Source: SIG701 sp045539595
GTDB lineage: Bacteria > Bacillota > Clostridia > Oscillospirales > CAG-272
Direction of reading: 5' to 3'
Assembly: GCA_045539595.1 (NCBI GenBank)
Contig: JAZQFQ010000034.1
Location: 1 to 25,248, forward strand
Length of the DNA: 25,248 nucleotides
Below, piece by piece: positions 1-7,746 of this stretch. A program made the position numbers and the translations under genes. The notes beneath the pieces are model-generated. The model did not search any database. It had not been told where the DNA came from and saw only the letters and a program-made list of their open reading frames with translations. Position 1 is the first letter of the stretch. Each line of letters starts with the position of its first letter.

Positions 1-60
1 CGGCATTTCTTTTTGTTAGCTTTTTCTTTGTGCCTGTGGTCCCAAAGAAAAAGCGAAGAA
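1..60. repeat. Dispersed palindromic repeat, copy A (cut by window start)
   Basis: An 11-bp perfect inverted repeat, CTTTTTCTTTG (20-30) and CAAAGAAAAAG (43-53), encloses a 12-nt loop. The same arms, with similar flanks (CRTTTCTTTTTGNTARCTTTTT before, AAAGCG after), occur again at about 10244-10304. Two copies about 10 kb apart in intergenic DNA point to a dispersed, non-coding palindromic element. The left edge may lie outside the window. Confidence 0.7.
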
Positions 61-96
61 CGGTTTTGCTATGTTAAATGGCGTGAGGAAAACGCA

Positions 97-187
97 GACC
101 CTTTTTGCAAAAAGGGTCCGCACCCCCAAAAACCTTAAAAGATTTTTTATTAAAGTTTTCGTCCACCTTTTGGGGGAGGTGGTGCGG
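97..187. repeat. Intergenic inverted-repeat block upstream of hemW
   Basis: A perfect 22-nt palindrome (97-118; each arm GACCCTTTTTG or its complement) is followed by a second, imperfect inverted repeat. In that one CCGCACCCCCAAAA (from 118) pairs with TTTTGGGGG (168-176) and, after a bulge, TGCGG (183-187). I see no convincing sigma-A promoter here. The block resembles GC-arm intergenic repeats frequent in Clostridia, a comparison made from memory. It may also act as a terminator for whatever lies upstream of the window. Confidence 0.5.
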
Positions 188-238
188 TCCGGGCGCATAG
201 CCCGGGAATATCCCGATCAACCCGAAAGGAGGCTGTAT

Positions 239-1483
239 ATGTCCGGAATCAAACTGTTTGATACGTTTCAGCAGGATCCCACCTACGGCCGCTGTGAGAA
301 GAAACGGCTGGGGCTGTATCTGCATATCCCCTTCTGCCGATCCAAATGCGCATACTGCGATTTTTATTCCATGGTTCCCCAGAATGATGAACTCATTGAG
401 CGGTACGTCAACGCGCTGATCACCCATATGCAGTCGTACCGGCAGGGTACAAAAGGATATTATGTGGACACGGTGTTCATCGGCGGCGGTACGCCCACCT
501 GCCTGCCCACGGAGCAGCTGATCCGGCTGATCCGGGCGGTGAGGAAGAATTTCACCGTGGTCAAGGACGCGGAGTTCACGGTGGAGGCCAATCCCGCCAC
601 CGTGGATACGCCTATGCTCAATCGCCTGCGCCGGGCCGGCGTCAATCGGCTCAGCATGGGATTGCAGAGCGCCAATAACGAAGAACTGGCCGCCCTGTCC
701 CGCATCCACCGGCGGCAGGATTTTGCCGAAAGCTTCCGCGCGGCACGCCGTGCCCGCATCGAGAATATCAACGTGGATCTCATGTTCGGCATCCCCTACC
801 AGACCCGCGAGAGCCTGATGAAAACCCTGCGGTACGTGGTGCGGCTGGGGCCGGAGCACATCTCCCTCTACGATCTGATCCTGGAGCCGGGAACGAAACT
901 GTTCGCTCAGCGGCAGAATCTGCCCTTCCCCTCGGAGGATGAGGAGGCGGACATGTATCTGGCTGCGGTGGATTTTCTGGCGCAGAACGGGTACATGCAG
1001 TACGAGGTGTCCAATTTTGCAAGACCGGGCTATATGTGCCGCCACAATCTGAAATACTGGAACTGCGAGGAATATCTGGGCCTGGGCGTGGCCGCCCATT
1101 CCTTCTTCCGCGGCAATCGGTTCGCCTTCATCCGCCATATGGAGCGATATATGAACGGCCTGGAACTGCCGAATTCCGCCATCCGGCTGACGGAAACAAG
1201 CGATACCGTATCCCCCCGCGAGCGGCTGGGCGAGTACATCATGCTCCGCTTCCGCCTTAGAGAGGGGCTGAACTGCCGGGATTTCGCCCGCCTGTTCGGA
1301 TTCTCCTTTGAGGAATTGTACGGCCGGAAGATGTACCCCTATGTAAAAAACGGATTTGCCACCTATAAGGACGGCGTGTTCGCCCTGACTCCCCGGGGCA
1401 TGTTTGTCAGCAACTACATCCTCTCCGACATTCTGGAGTTTGAGGATCTGGGACAGCTGGATATCTTCAACGGAACGAAATAA
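239..1483 (+). CDS. hemW: HemW-like radical SAM protein (heme chaperone family)
   Basis: A 414-residue radical SAM protein of the HemN/HemW family. HemW binds heme and is thought to deliver it to target proteins; it was long annotated as oxygen-independent coproporphyrinogen III oxidase. The 4Fe-4S cluster motif CRSKCAYC is at residues 33-40 (CX3CX2C) within the family context IPFC...CDFYS. The glycine-rich GGGTPT segment and the C-terminal HNLKYW...GLGVAAHS block are typical of HemW rather than true HemN. The frame is open back to 71, but the ATG at 239 is preferred because AAAGGAGG lies just upstream and the family's usual N-terminus begins near there; the extra upstream residues come from repeat DNA. 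The next gene follows after 32 nt with no terminator, so the two are probably cotranscribed. Whether it still has any oxidase activity cannot be told from sequence. Confidence 0.88.
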   Translation: MSGIKLFDTFQQDPTYGRCEKKRLGLYLHIPFCRSKCAYCDFYSMVPQNDELIERYVNALITHMQSYRQGTKGYYVDTVFIGGGTPTCLPTEQLIRLIRAVRKNFTVVKDAEFTVEANPATVDTPMLNRLRRAGVNRLSMGLQSANNEELAALSRIHRRQDFAESFRAARRARIENINVDLMFGIPYQTRESLMKTLRYVVRLGPEHISLYDLILEPGTKLFAQRQNLPFPSEDEEADMYLAAVDFLAQNGYMQYEVSNFARPGYMCRHNLKYWNCEEYLGLGVAAHSFFRGNRFAFIRHMERYMNGLELPNSAIRLTETSDTVSPRERLGEYIMLRFRLREGLNCRDFARLFGFSFEELYGRKMYPYVKNGFATYKDGVFALTPRGMFVSNYILSDILEFEDLGQLDIFNGTK

Positions 1484-1515
1484 TATAAATGAGAAAAATA
1501 AGGCAGGATAACGGC

Positions 1516-2523
1516 ATGAAAAAGGCAGCGTTTATCGGCACGGATAAGATTCGGGATGTGTATCCCGCCCATTTGCTCGACCGCCTTGCGGGCGAGTTGG
1601 ATTTTCCCATTCCCGAAATACTGAACCTCTCCAATCTGGATTCCTACCGCCGTGAGACGGCGGAGGTGGAGTATCTGTTCTCCACCTGGGGCATGATTGC
1701 TCTCACCGAGGAGCAGATTCGCACCTATTTTCCGAGGGTGCGTGCCCTGTTTTATGCGGCGGGAACGGTGCAGGCCTTCGCCCGCCCTTTCCTGAATTGC
1801 GGGATCGAAGTGTTTTCCGCCTGGGCGGCCAATGCCGTGCCCGTGGCGGAGTACACGTTTGCCCAGATCGTTCTGGCAAACAAGGGATTCTTCCGGCGGA
1901 TGCATCGCCCCGAGGAGGGCGGATCCGCCTGGGCCGGGCGGCAGAGCGCGGGCGAGTACACGGGCAATTACGAAACGAAAGTGGGCATCATCGGCGCGGG
2001 CATGATTGGCAAGATGGTGATCGAGCGGCTGAAATCCCTGGATTTCGTGGACGTGCTGGTGTTCGATCCCTTCCTGCCCGATGATAAAGCCGCCGCACTG
2101 GGCGTGACGAAGGTGGATCTCCCCACCTTGTTTACGGAGTGCGCCGTCATTTCCAATCACCTGGCCAACAATGCCCAGACCCAGGGCATGCTGAACGGAT
2201 CCCTGTTCGAGAAAATGGGCAATTACGCCACCTTCATCAATACCGGCCGCGGCGCCCAGGTGGTGGAGGCGGATCTGATCGCCGCCCTGAAGGCGGAGCC
2301 CACCCGCACCGCCCTTCTGGATGTAACGTATCCTGAGCCGCCCCGGGCGGAATCGGAATTGTATACCCTGCCCAACGTGGTATTGACCCCCCACATCGCG
2401 GGATCGCTGTACAACGAAATTCACCGCATGGCCCAGTACATGTACGAGGAATATCGGTCTTACGATGCGGGGGAGAAAACCCGCTTCTCCGTCACGATGG
2501 AGATGCTGGCCACCATGGCGTAG
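1516..2523 (+). CDS. D-isomer-specific 2-hydroxyacid dehydrogenase family protein
   Basis: A 335-residue NAD(P)-dependent dehydrogenase expected to interconvert a 2-oxoacid and a D-2-hydroxyacid in the cytoplasm; the substrate is not evident. The Rossmann motif GAGMIG is at residues 160-165. The catalytic triad is visible as Arg245 (NTGRGA), Glu274 (TYPEPP) and His293 (LTPHIAG). The frame is open from 1489, but the ATG at 1516 has AGGCAGG eight bases upstream and gives the usual N-terminus (MKKAAFIG), so it is preferred. The N-terminal catalytic half is divergent from well-known lactate or phosphoglycerate dehydrogenases, and no ACT domain is present, which argues against SerA. It follows hemW closely and ends 58 nt before the convergent lipoprotein gene. 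Confidence 0.85.
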   Translation: MKKAAFIGTDKIRDVYPAHLLDRLAGELDFPIPEILNLSNLDSYRRETAEVEYLFSTWGMIALTEEQIRTYFPRVRALFYAAGTVQAFARPFLNCGIEVFSAWAANAVPVAEYTFAQIVLANKGFFRRMHRPEEGGSAWAGRQSAGEYTGNYETKVGIIGAGMIGKMVIERLKSLDFVDVLVFDPFLPDDKAAALGVTKVDLPTLFTECAVISNHLANNAQTQGMLNGSLFEKMGNYATFINTGRGAQVVEADLIAALKAEPTRTALLDVTYPEPPRAESELYTLPNVVLTPHIAGSLYNEIHRMAQYMYEEYRSYDAGEKTRFSVTMEMLATMA

Positions 2524-2540
2524 GCCAACGGAAACAATAA

Positions 2541-2570
2541 AAAACTGCTGCATATTCATGCAGCAGTTTT
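2541..2570. terminator. Bidirectional intrinsic terminator between convergent genes
   Basis: AAAACTGCTGCAT (2541-2553) pairs perfectly with ATGCAGCAGTTTT (2558-2570) around a 4-nt loop. The T run at the right end serves the hydroxyacid dehydrogenase transcript, and the A run at the left end becomes a U tract for the minus-strand lipoprotein gene that ends at 2581. Confidence 0.92.
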
Positions 2571-2580
2571 TTCGTATGTA

Positions 2581-4068
2581 TCATTCCTTACCCATCTGCA
2601 GGAACTGTTCGTAGTCCTGCTGGATCAGGTTCGGGATAGCCTTGGCGGCACGGGTGTAAGCAGCGGCCTTGGGAATCTTGCCTGCGCTGATGGCGCTGTT
2701 GGCCACGCCCTGGATGTTGTTCCAGTTGGCCACAAAGCCCAGATCGAAGAGCTTGGTGGAGTAGATGATATCCAGCATGTCACCGGAGTCGGGATCCTGT
2801 GCGTAGCGGCGCTTCAGCATCTTCTCCTTGAATGTGGGGGTGACGGTTTCCTTGCCTTCGTAGGCGAAGTATTCCATCATATAGCCCAGATCGGCGGTGT
2901 CCTTTTTGGTGTTGGGAACCGCCACCATGGGACCGGAGGAAGCGTGGTAGTAACGGGTCTGATCTGCGTTCCACTTGGGCAGAGGCAGAATACCGAACTC
3001 ATCTTCCATGTCCGCAAACTCGGAGATAACCTGCGCACCGCCGATGGTGAACAGATGCTTACCGGCGGCAAACTTGCTGCGGGCGAAGGTGAACTTGTTG
3101 GTGAAAGTACCCAGATCCTTGATCTTGTTGATATCAAAGACCACCTTGTCTTCGATCAGCAGACCGGCAACGGTTTCCATCTTGGTCACCGCCTCGGAAT
3201 CCGCCAGGAAAGAGTACACGGGCATACCGGTGTTGTCCAGAGAAACATAGTGCTCGTTCACGCCGCACATCAGATAGTGGAACTGGCCGTTCTCGCCGAA
3301 GAATCCGACGATATCGTCCTCATCCACCGTGCCGCCGCCGTCCACGTCGCGGGCCACATCGCGGCACATCTGAGCAAATACATCAAAGGTCCAGCCGTTT
3401 TTGCGGACCAGCTCATAGGGGCTGGCCATGTTGTTGGCGGCCGCCAGCGTCTTGTTGAAGTACAGAGCGCGGGTGCAGCGGTCGTCTACCGTGGTGAAAT
3501 CACCGGCGGTGTAGAACATACGGCCGGAGATAGCCAGTTCTTTGTTGGCGTTCTGGTCCCACCATTCGTTTTTCAGATTAAGGGTGGGGAATTCCTTCAG
3601 ATCCAGCAGATGACCGGCTTTGGAGGATTTCCAGGCACCGCTCCACATGCTGAGAACCACATCCACTTGATCCAGACCGCCGGAAACCAGGCCGGCTACA
3701 TCTTCCATGGGACCGGCGGAGCTGGTGTAGGAGATGCCGAAGTTGTACTTGGTCAGACAGTCCTGCACGCGCTTGTAGATAGCGTTTTCAAAGGGATCGG
3801 AAGAATCGGCTTCCAGCCAGATGTCGGAGGTCTGGTAGTAACCGTAGTTGTAGGCTTCGCTGATACCGAGCATGCGGATTTCGGCGCCGCCGAAGTCGGT
3901 CTTGTCCAGAACCAGACCGGTCTGCTCCGGGGGCGTGGTTTCGGTGTCCGAGCCGGAGTCGGAAACGGGGGTGTCGGGATTGTCCGGTACTTGCTCGTCG
4001 CAGGAGGCGAATACCGGAGCAAGCATCATGGCTGCCAGAATGAGGGCAAGAAGTCGCTTCATGTTCAT
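2581..4068 (-). CDS. Extracellular solute-binding lipoprotein, array copy 1
   Basis: A 495-residue lipoprotein resembling family 1 ABC-transporter binding proteins (carbohydrate or peptide type). The signal peptide MNMKRLLALILAAMML ends in the lipobox FASC, with lipidated Cys23, followed by an acidic Ser/Thr/Pro/Asp linker to about residue 50. The mature part has the features of this Clostridia subfamily: SGGLDQ (129-134), EWWDQNAN (168-175), YFNKTL (203-208) and an EF-hand-like loop DVDGGGTVDEDD (241-252), probably a calcium site. The C-terminal signature LKRRYAQDPDSGDMLD is shared by all four array copies. Start: ATG at 4068 with AAAGGA seven bases upstream. Its promoter, upstream element and about 100-nt leader closely match those of copy 2. 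No permease or ATPase is in the window, so the ligand and transport partner are unknown. Confidence 0.9.
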   Translation of the reverse strand: MNMKRLLALILAAMMLAPVFASCDEQVPDNPDTPVSDSGSDTETTPPEQTGLVLDKTDFGGAEIRMLGISEAYNYGYYQTSDIWLEADSSDPFENAIYKRVQDCLTKYNFGISYTSSAGPMEDVAGLVSGGLDQVDVVLSMWSGAWKSSKAGHLLDLKEFPTLNLKNEWWDQNANKELAISGRMFYTAGDFTTVDDRCTRALYFNKTLAAANNMASPYELVRKNGWTFDVFAQMCRDVARDVDGGGTVDEDDIVGFFGENGQFHYLMCGVNEHYVSLDNTGMPVYSFLADSEAVTKMETVAGLLIEDKVVFDINKIKDLGTFTNKFTFARSKFAAGKHLFTIGGAQVISEFADMEDEFGILPLPKWNADQTRYYHASSGPMVAVPNTKKDTADLGYMMEYFAYEGKETVTPTFKEKMLKRRYAQDPDSGDMLDIIYSTKLFDLGFVANWNNIQGVANSAISAGKIPKAAAYTRAAKAIPNLIQQDYEQFLQMGKE

Positions 4069-4110
4069 GAGGATTTCCTTTCCGATAACAGATATGACTT
4101 TGTGCGTTTT

Positions 4111-4125
4111 GCGGCGGTAAATCGG
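4111..4125 (-). promoter_or_regulatory. Conserved leader element, copy 1
   Basis: In the 5' leader of lipoprotein copy 1, GCGGCGGTAAATCGG (plus strand) matches the copy 2 leader at 5887-5901 in 14 of 15 positions. The site ends 43-47 nt upstream of each start codon. The rest of the two leaders is largely different, so the match stands out. It could be an RNA or DNA regulatory site; its function is unknown. Confidence 0.45.
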
Positions 4126-4174
4126 ATTCGGTCAATATAGCCAAAGCCTGCGGATTTACCTTGCCTTTATTGGT

Positions 4175-4202
4175 ATTCTAACATAAACCCCTATCGCATC
4201 AA
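4175..4202 (-). promoter_or_regulatory. Sigma-A promoter of lipoprotein copy 1
   Basis: Read on the minus strand: TTGATG (4202-4197), 16-bp spacer, TAGAAT (4180-4175). Transcription would start near 4168, giving a leader of about 100 nt. The surrounding bases (TATTTGATG upstream, ATACCAAT downstream) match the copy 2 promoter. Confidence 0.75.
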
Positions 4203-4223
4203 ATAGAAATATTCTTGTTTATA

Positions 4224-4242
4224 ATTGGTTTTTTCCACTTAT
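4224..4242 (-). promoter_or_regulatory. Conserved upstream element, copy 1
   Basis: ATTGGTTTTTTCCACTTAT (plus strand) recurs upstream of copy 2 at 5999-6017 with one difference in 19. In both cases the element starts 22 nt beyond the last base of the -35 box, while the DNA just downstream of it is poorly conserved. This fits an activator or repressor site, or an UP-like A/T element. It is not palindromic. Confidence 0.5.
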
Positions 4243-4260
4243 AGAATAAGATAAAAATAA

Positions 4261-4291
4261 ACAAAGGCTGCGGAAGATCCGCAGCCTTTGT
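4261..4291 (-). terminator. Intrinsic terminator of lipoprotein copy 2
   Basis: A 14-bp perfect stem, ACAAAGGCTGCGGA (4261-4274) with its complement (4278-4291), around a 3-nt loop. On the minus strand it is followed by a T-rich tract (TTTATTTTTATC). It lies 38 nt beyond the stop codon of copy 2 and upstream of the copy 1 promoter, insulating copy 1. Confidence 0.9.
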
Positions 4292-4328
4292 CAGGAGATT
4301 ATCAAAATGTAGCGGGGGAATGAATGTA

Positions 4329-5840
4329 TTACTGGACGTCGCGGCCCACCTTGGAGAAGGCTTCGAAGTCGTCGCCAATCAGCTTGTGAACGGACTTGAC
4401 AGCGCGGTTGTAGGTGGTGGTGGAGGGAACCTTGCCCTTGCCCAGCGCACCGTTGGCAATGTTCAGAACGCTGCCCCAGTTGCCGACAAATCCAACGTCG
4501 AAGCACTTGCTGGCGTAGATCAGATCCAGCATGTCGCCGGAATCCGCATCCTGTGCGTAGCGGCGCTTCAGCATCTTCTCTTTGAAAGCGGGGGTCAGGG
4601 TCTGCAGACCTTCATAGGAGAAGTACTCCAGCATGTATCCCAGATCGGTGGTGTCCACCTTGGTGTTGGGGATGCCCATCATAGGCGTGGGGGTCTCGAT
4701 GATGTGGTAGTAGCGCTCCTGCTCGGGGGTCCACTTGGGCATGGGGAGGATACCGAACTCATCTTCCATGTCAGCAAACTCGGTGATAACCAGGGCACCG
4801 CCGACGGTGAACAGCTGCTTACCGGCAGCGAACATGCCGCGGGCATACATCCAGCGGTTGCTGAAGCCCTCGTAATCGGTGGCTCTTGCGATATCGTAAG
4901 TAACCTTGGGGTCGATCAGCAGCTTGGACAGAGTCTCCATCTTGGTCACAGCCTCAGAGGTCTGCAGGAAGGAGTAGATGGGCATGCCGTCCTTGTCCAG
5001 AGTCGCGTAGTGCTCATCCAGACCGGTGATCAGGAAGTGGAACTGACCGGCCTCGTAGAAGAAGCCCAGGGTGTCGCCCAGATCGGTTTCGCCGTTGGCG
5101 TTCAGATCCTGGTATACGGCACGGGACATCTCGGCGAACTTGTCGAAGGTCCACTGATTGGAGCGAACCAACTCATAGGGATTGGCCAGATTGTTGTTCT
5201 TGGCCAGGGTCTTGTTGAAGTACAGAGACCGGGCGCAGCGGTCATCAATGACGGAGATGTCACCGGTGGTGTAGAACATACGGTTGGCCACGCAGAGTTC
5301 CCGGTTGGCGTTCTGGTCCCACCATTCGTTGTTCAGATCCACGGTCACCATGTCCTTGATGTCCAGCAGATTGCCGGCCTTGGCGCTCTTGTAGCTGTCG
5401 GACCACTTGCCGAATACTACATCGTACTGATCCAGACCGCCGGAAACCAGAGCGGCGATGTCGGACAGGGGAGCCTCGGAATAGTCATAGACGATGTTGA
5501 AATTATACTTGTTGATACAATCCTGTACGCGCTTGTAAACCGCACTCTCGAAGGGGTCGGGAGACTCGGTTTCGATCCAGATTTCGTTGGTCTGGTAATA
5601 ACCGTAGCTGAGAGCCGGGCTTACGCCGTGAACGCGGAGGCTGGCACCGTCAAAATCGGTCTTGGCCAGCACCAGTCCGGTCTGCTCCGGGGCGGTGGTG
5701 TCGGTGTCCGATTCGGAGTCGGAAACAGCGGGGGTGTCGGGATTATCCGGGGTGCCCGGGTTTTCCTTGTCGCAGGAAGCAAAGGCCGGAGCAAGCATCA
5801 GTGCCGCCAGAATCAGGGCGAGAATCCGCTTCATATTCAT
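4329..5840 (-). CDS. Extracellular solute-binding lipoprotein, array copy 2
   Basis: A 503-residue paralog of copy 1. The signal peptide ends at FASC (Cys23) and is followed by the longest acidic linker of the four (to about residue 54). Shared family blocks are SGGLDQYD (133-140), EWWDQNAN (172-179) and YFNKTL (207-212). Its EF-hand-like loop DLNANGETDLGD (245-256) is closer to a classical calcium loop than in the other copies. It is the most divergent member in the central part: it has the acidic VYQDLNANGE region and IARATDYEGFSNRW where the others read INKIKD, IQKFTD or IHKFTD, which suggests a different ligand. Start: ATG at 5840 with AGAAAGGA upstream. It is monocistronic, with its own promoter (5950-5977) and terminator (4261-4291). 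No transporter genes lie nearby. Confidence 0.9.
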   Translation of the reverse strand: MNMKRILALILAALMLAPAFASCDKENPGTPDNPDTPAVSDSESDTDTTAPEQTGLVLAKTDFDGASLRVHGVSPALSYGYYQTNEIWIETESPDPFESAVYKRVQDCINKYNFNIVYDYSEAPLSDIAALVSGGLDQYDVVFGKWSDSYKSAKAGNLLDIKDMVTVDLNNEWWDQNANRELCVANRMFYTTGDISVIDDRCARSLYFNKTLAKNNNLANPYELVRSNQWTFDKFAEMSRAVYQDLNANGETDLGDTLGFFYEAGQFHFLITGLDEHYATLDKDGMPIYSFLQTSEAVTKMETLSKLLIDPKVTYDIARATDYEGFSNRWMYARGMFAAGKQLFTVGGALVITEFADMEDEFGILPMPKWTPEQERYYHIIETPTPMMGIPNTKVDTTDLGYMLEYFSYEGLQTLTPAFKEKMLKRRYAQDADSGDMLDLIYASKCFDVGFVGNWGSVLNIANGALGKGKVPSTTTYNRAVKSVHKLIGDDFEAFSKVGRDVQ

Positions 5841-5886
5841 AATCGTGTCCTTTCTGATTTTTCAATCCATGGGTTGATAGAGATGG

Positions 5887-5901
5887 GCGGCAGTAAATCG
5901 G
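5887..5901 (-). promoter_or_regulatory. Conserved leader element, copy 2
   Basis: GCGGCAGTAAATCGG (plus strand) is the counterpart of 4111-4125 and sits in the same place relative to the start codon. Together with the promoter and the upstream element it forms a three-part control region shared only by copies 1 and 2. Confidence 0.45.
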
Positions 5902-5949
5902 CGCAGACGATGTAAACAAATGCAATCAAAATACCACCTTTTCATTGGT

Positions 5950-5977
5950 ATTTTAGCACAAATTTTTGACACATCAA
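5950..5977 (-). promoter_or_regulatory. Sigma-A promoter of lipoprotein copy 2
   Basis: Minus strand: TTGATG (5977-5972), 16-bp spacer, TAAAAT (5955-5950). The predicted start near 5943 gives a leader of about 103 nt. It has the same hexamers and spacing as the copy 1 promoter apart from one -10 base. Confidence 0.75.
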
Positions 5978-5998
5978 ATAGAAAAATTCCCATTGGGC

Positions 5999-6017
5999 AT
6001 TGATTTTTTCCACTTAT
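5999..6017 (-). promoter_or_regulatory. Conserved upstream element, copy 2
   Basis: ATTGATTTTTTCCACTTAT (plus strand) differs from the site at 4224-4242 in one base and lies at the same distance from its -35 box. No equivalent was seen upstream of copies 3 and 4. Confidence 0.5.
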
Positions 6018-6087
6018 GCCGTTAGAGAGAACGGAACGGTGCCCAAAACGCCCGGACGCAGCAGCGTATTCTCCCCCCAAAAAGAAA

Positions 6088-6109
6088 AAGCCGCACTTTC
6101 GTGCGGCTT
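6088..6109 (-). terminator. Intrinsic terminator of lipoprotein copy 3
   Basis: AAGCCGCAC (6088-6096) pairs with GTGCGGCTT (6101-6109) around TTTC. Read on the minus strand it is followed by CTTTTTCTTTTT. It lies just after the copy 3 stop codon at 6120. Confidence 0.9.
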
Positions 6110-6119
6110 ATGTAATAGA

Positions 6120-7619
6120 TTATTCAGTAACTTCCTTGCCAATGGCAACAATCTTGTCGTAATCTATCTGGATCAAAGCGGGAAGTCTCTTGGAAGCTCT
6201 TGTGTAAGAGGAAGTTTTGGGAAGACGGCCGGAGTCGATGGCGCTGTTGCCCATGCCCAGCATGTCGCCCCAGTTGGCCACAAAGCCCATGTCGAAGCAC
6301 TTGTTGGCATAGATGATGTCCAGCATGTCGCCGGAATCCTTATCCTGTGCGTAACGTCTCTTCAGCATCTTATCCTTGAAGGTGGGAGATACGGTCTCAC
6401 GGCCTTCGTATGCGAAATACTCTGCCATGTAACCAATGTCGGTAGCGTCTACCTTGGTGTTGGGGATGCTGACCAGAGAGGCACCGGGATCCATGATGTG
6501 GTAGTAACGGCTCTGATCGGAGTTCCACTTAGGCATGGGAAGGATACCGAACTCGTCTTCCATATCGGCAAACTCAGCGATAACCAGAGCGCCGCCTACG
6601 GTGAACAGATGCTTACCGGCAGCGAACAGGCTACGGGCGTAGGTAAAGCGGTTGCTGAATCCACCGAAATCGGTGAATTTCTGAATGTTGAGGGTCAGGC
6701 CGTCCTCGATCAGCATATTGGCAACGGTTTCCATCTTGGTCACTGCTTCGGAATCCAGCAGGAAGGAGTACACGGGCAAGCCGTTTTCATCCAGGGTGAA
6801 GTAGTGTTCGCCTACACCGGTCATGAAGAAGTTGAACTGACCGTTCTCGTAGAAGAATCCTACGATATCCTCAGAGTCAACCTCACCGCCGCCATCCACG
6901 TCACGGGCTACGTCGCGGCACATCTGAGCGAATTTTTCCAGCGTCCACTGATTGTTGCGAACCAACTCATAGGGGCTTTCCAGATCGTTGGCAGCCGCCA
7001 GTGTCTTGTTGAAATACAGAGCACGGGTGCAGCGGTCGTCGATGGTGGACATATCACCGGAGGTGTAGAACATACGGTTGCCCACGTTCAGCTGGGTGTT
7101 GGCGTTCTGGTCCCACCACTCGTGGGTCAGATCGATCGTGGGGATTTCCTTCATGTCCAGCAGGTTGCCGCCCAGGGAGATCTCCCAGGAGCCGAGCCAG
7201 GTGCCCAGCAGGATATCGTACTGGTCCAGACCACCGGATACGGTTTCGGCCACATCGCCGCAGGAGTTCTTGGAGCCGGTGTATTCGATACCGAAATTGT
7301 ACTTGGTCATACAGTCCTGAATACGCTGATAAACAGAAGCTTCAAAGGGGTCGGACGATTCCGCTTCTGCCCAGATATCCATTACTTCGTAGTAACCGGC
7401 AGCGTACTCTTCGTTCATACCGATGATACGGAGTTTGGTGCCGCCGAAATCGGTTTTATCCAGAACCAGACCGGTCTCTTCGGGTGCCGTGGTTTCGGTA
7501 TCCGAGCCGGAGTCGGAAACGGCGGGGGTATCGGGATTGTCCGGGGGTTCCTTATCACAGGAAGCGAACACGGGGGCCAGCATTAGAGCTGCCAAAAGAA
7601 GGGCAAGAATTCTCTTCAT
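6120..7619 (-). CDS. Extracellular solute-binding lipoprotein, array copy 3
   Basis: A 499-residue paralog. The signal peptide MKRILALLLAALMLAPVFAS precedes lipidated Cys21, then comes an acidic linker to about residue 49. Family blocks are SGGLDQYD (128-135), EWWDQNAN (167-174), YFNKTLAAAND (202-212) and an EF-hand-like loop DVDGGGEVDSED (240-251). The segment from LYFNKTL to QMCRDV is almost the same as in copy 4, including a 55-nt stretch without a single difference (6910-6964 and 8528-8582). Start: ATG at 7619 with AAGAAAGGA upstream, in a leader of about 40 nt behind a consensus promoter. The promoter strength suggests abundant expression. The ligand is unknown, and no permease gene is nearby. 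Confidence 0.9.
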   Translation of the reverse strand: MKRILALLLAALMLAPVFASCDKEPPDNPDTPAVSDSGSDTETTAPEETGLVLDKTDFGGTKLRIIGMNEEYAAGYYEVMDIWAEAESSDPFEASVYQRIQDCMTKYNFGIEYTGSKNSCGDVAETVSGGLDQYDILLGTWLGSWEISLGGNLLDMKEIPTIDLTHEWWDQNANTQLNVGNRMFYTSGDMSTIDDRCTRALYFNKTLAAANDLESPYELVRNNQWTLEKFAQMCRDVARDVDGGGEVDSEDIVGFFYENGQFNFFMTGVGEHYFTLDENGLPVYSFLLDSEAVTKMETVANMLIEDGLTLNIQKFTDFGGFSNRFTYARSLFAAGKHLFTVGGALVIAEFADMEDEFGILPMPKWNSDQSRYYHIMDPGASLVSIPNTKVDATDIGYMAEYFAYEGRETVSPTFKDKMLKRRYAQDKDSGDMLDIIYANKCFDMGFVANWGDMLGMGNSAIDSGRLPKTSSYTRASKRLPALIQIDYDKIVAIGKEVTE

Positions 7620-7666
7620 ATCGGGACATCCTTTCTTAATGAGAAAATAAGTATTTTCCGATTATT

Positions 7667-7695
7667 ATTATAGCACCCGCCGTTAAATGTGTCAA
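7667..7695 (-). promoter_or_regulatory. Perfect-consensus sigma-A promoter of lipoprotein copy 3
   Basis: Minus strand: TTGACA (7695-7690), 17-bp spacer, TATAAT (7672-7667), with TG one base before the -10 box. Both hexamers match the sigma-A consensus exactly. Transcription should start near 7660. Confidence 0.92.
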
Positions 7696-7706
7696 TACTG
7701 CAAAGA

Positions 7707-7733
7707 AAAAAGCCGCACAGCGTGCGGCTTTTT
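7707..7733 (-). terminator. Intrinsic terminator of lipoprotein copy 4
   Basis: AAAAAGCCGCAC (7707-7718) pairs perfectly with GTGCGGCTTTTT (7722-7733) around a 3-nt loop. It ends only 11 bp before the -35 box of the copy 3 promoter, leaving no room for a distant operator between the two units. Confidence 0.92.
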
Positions 7734-7746
7734 GTGTATGTAGGAA

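Noticed and set aside
71..238. N-terminal extension of HemW from an ATG at 71.
   Set aside because: The extra 56 residues come from palindromic repeat DNA, match no domain, and the ATG at 239 has a much better ribosome binding site.
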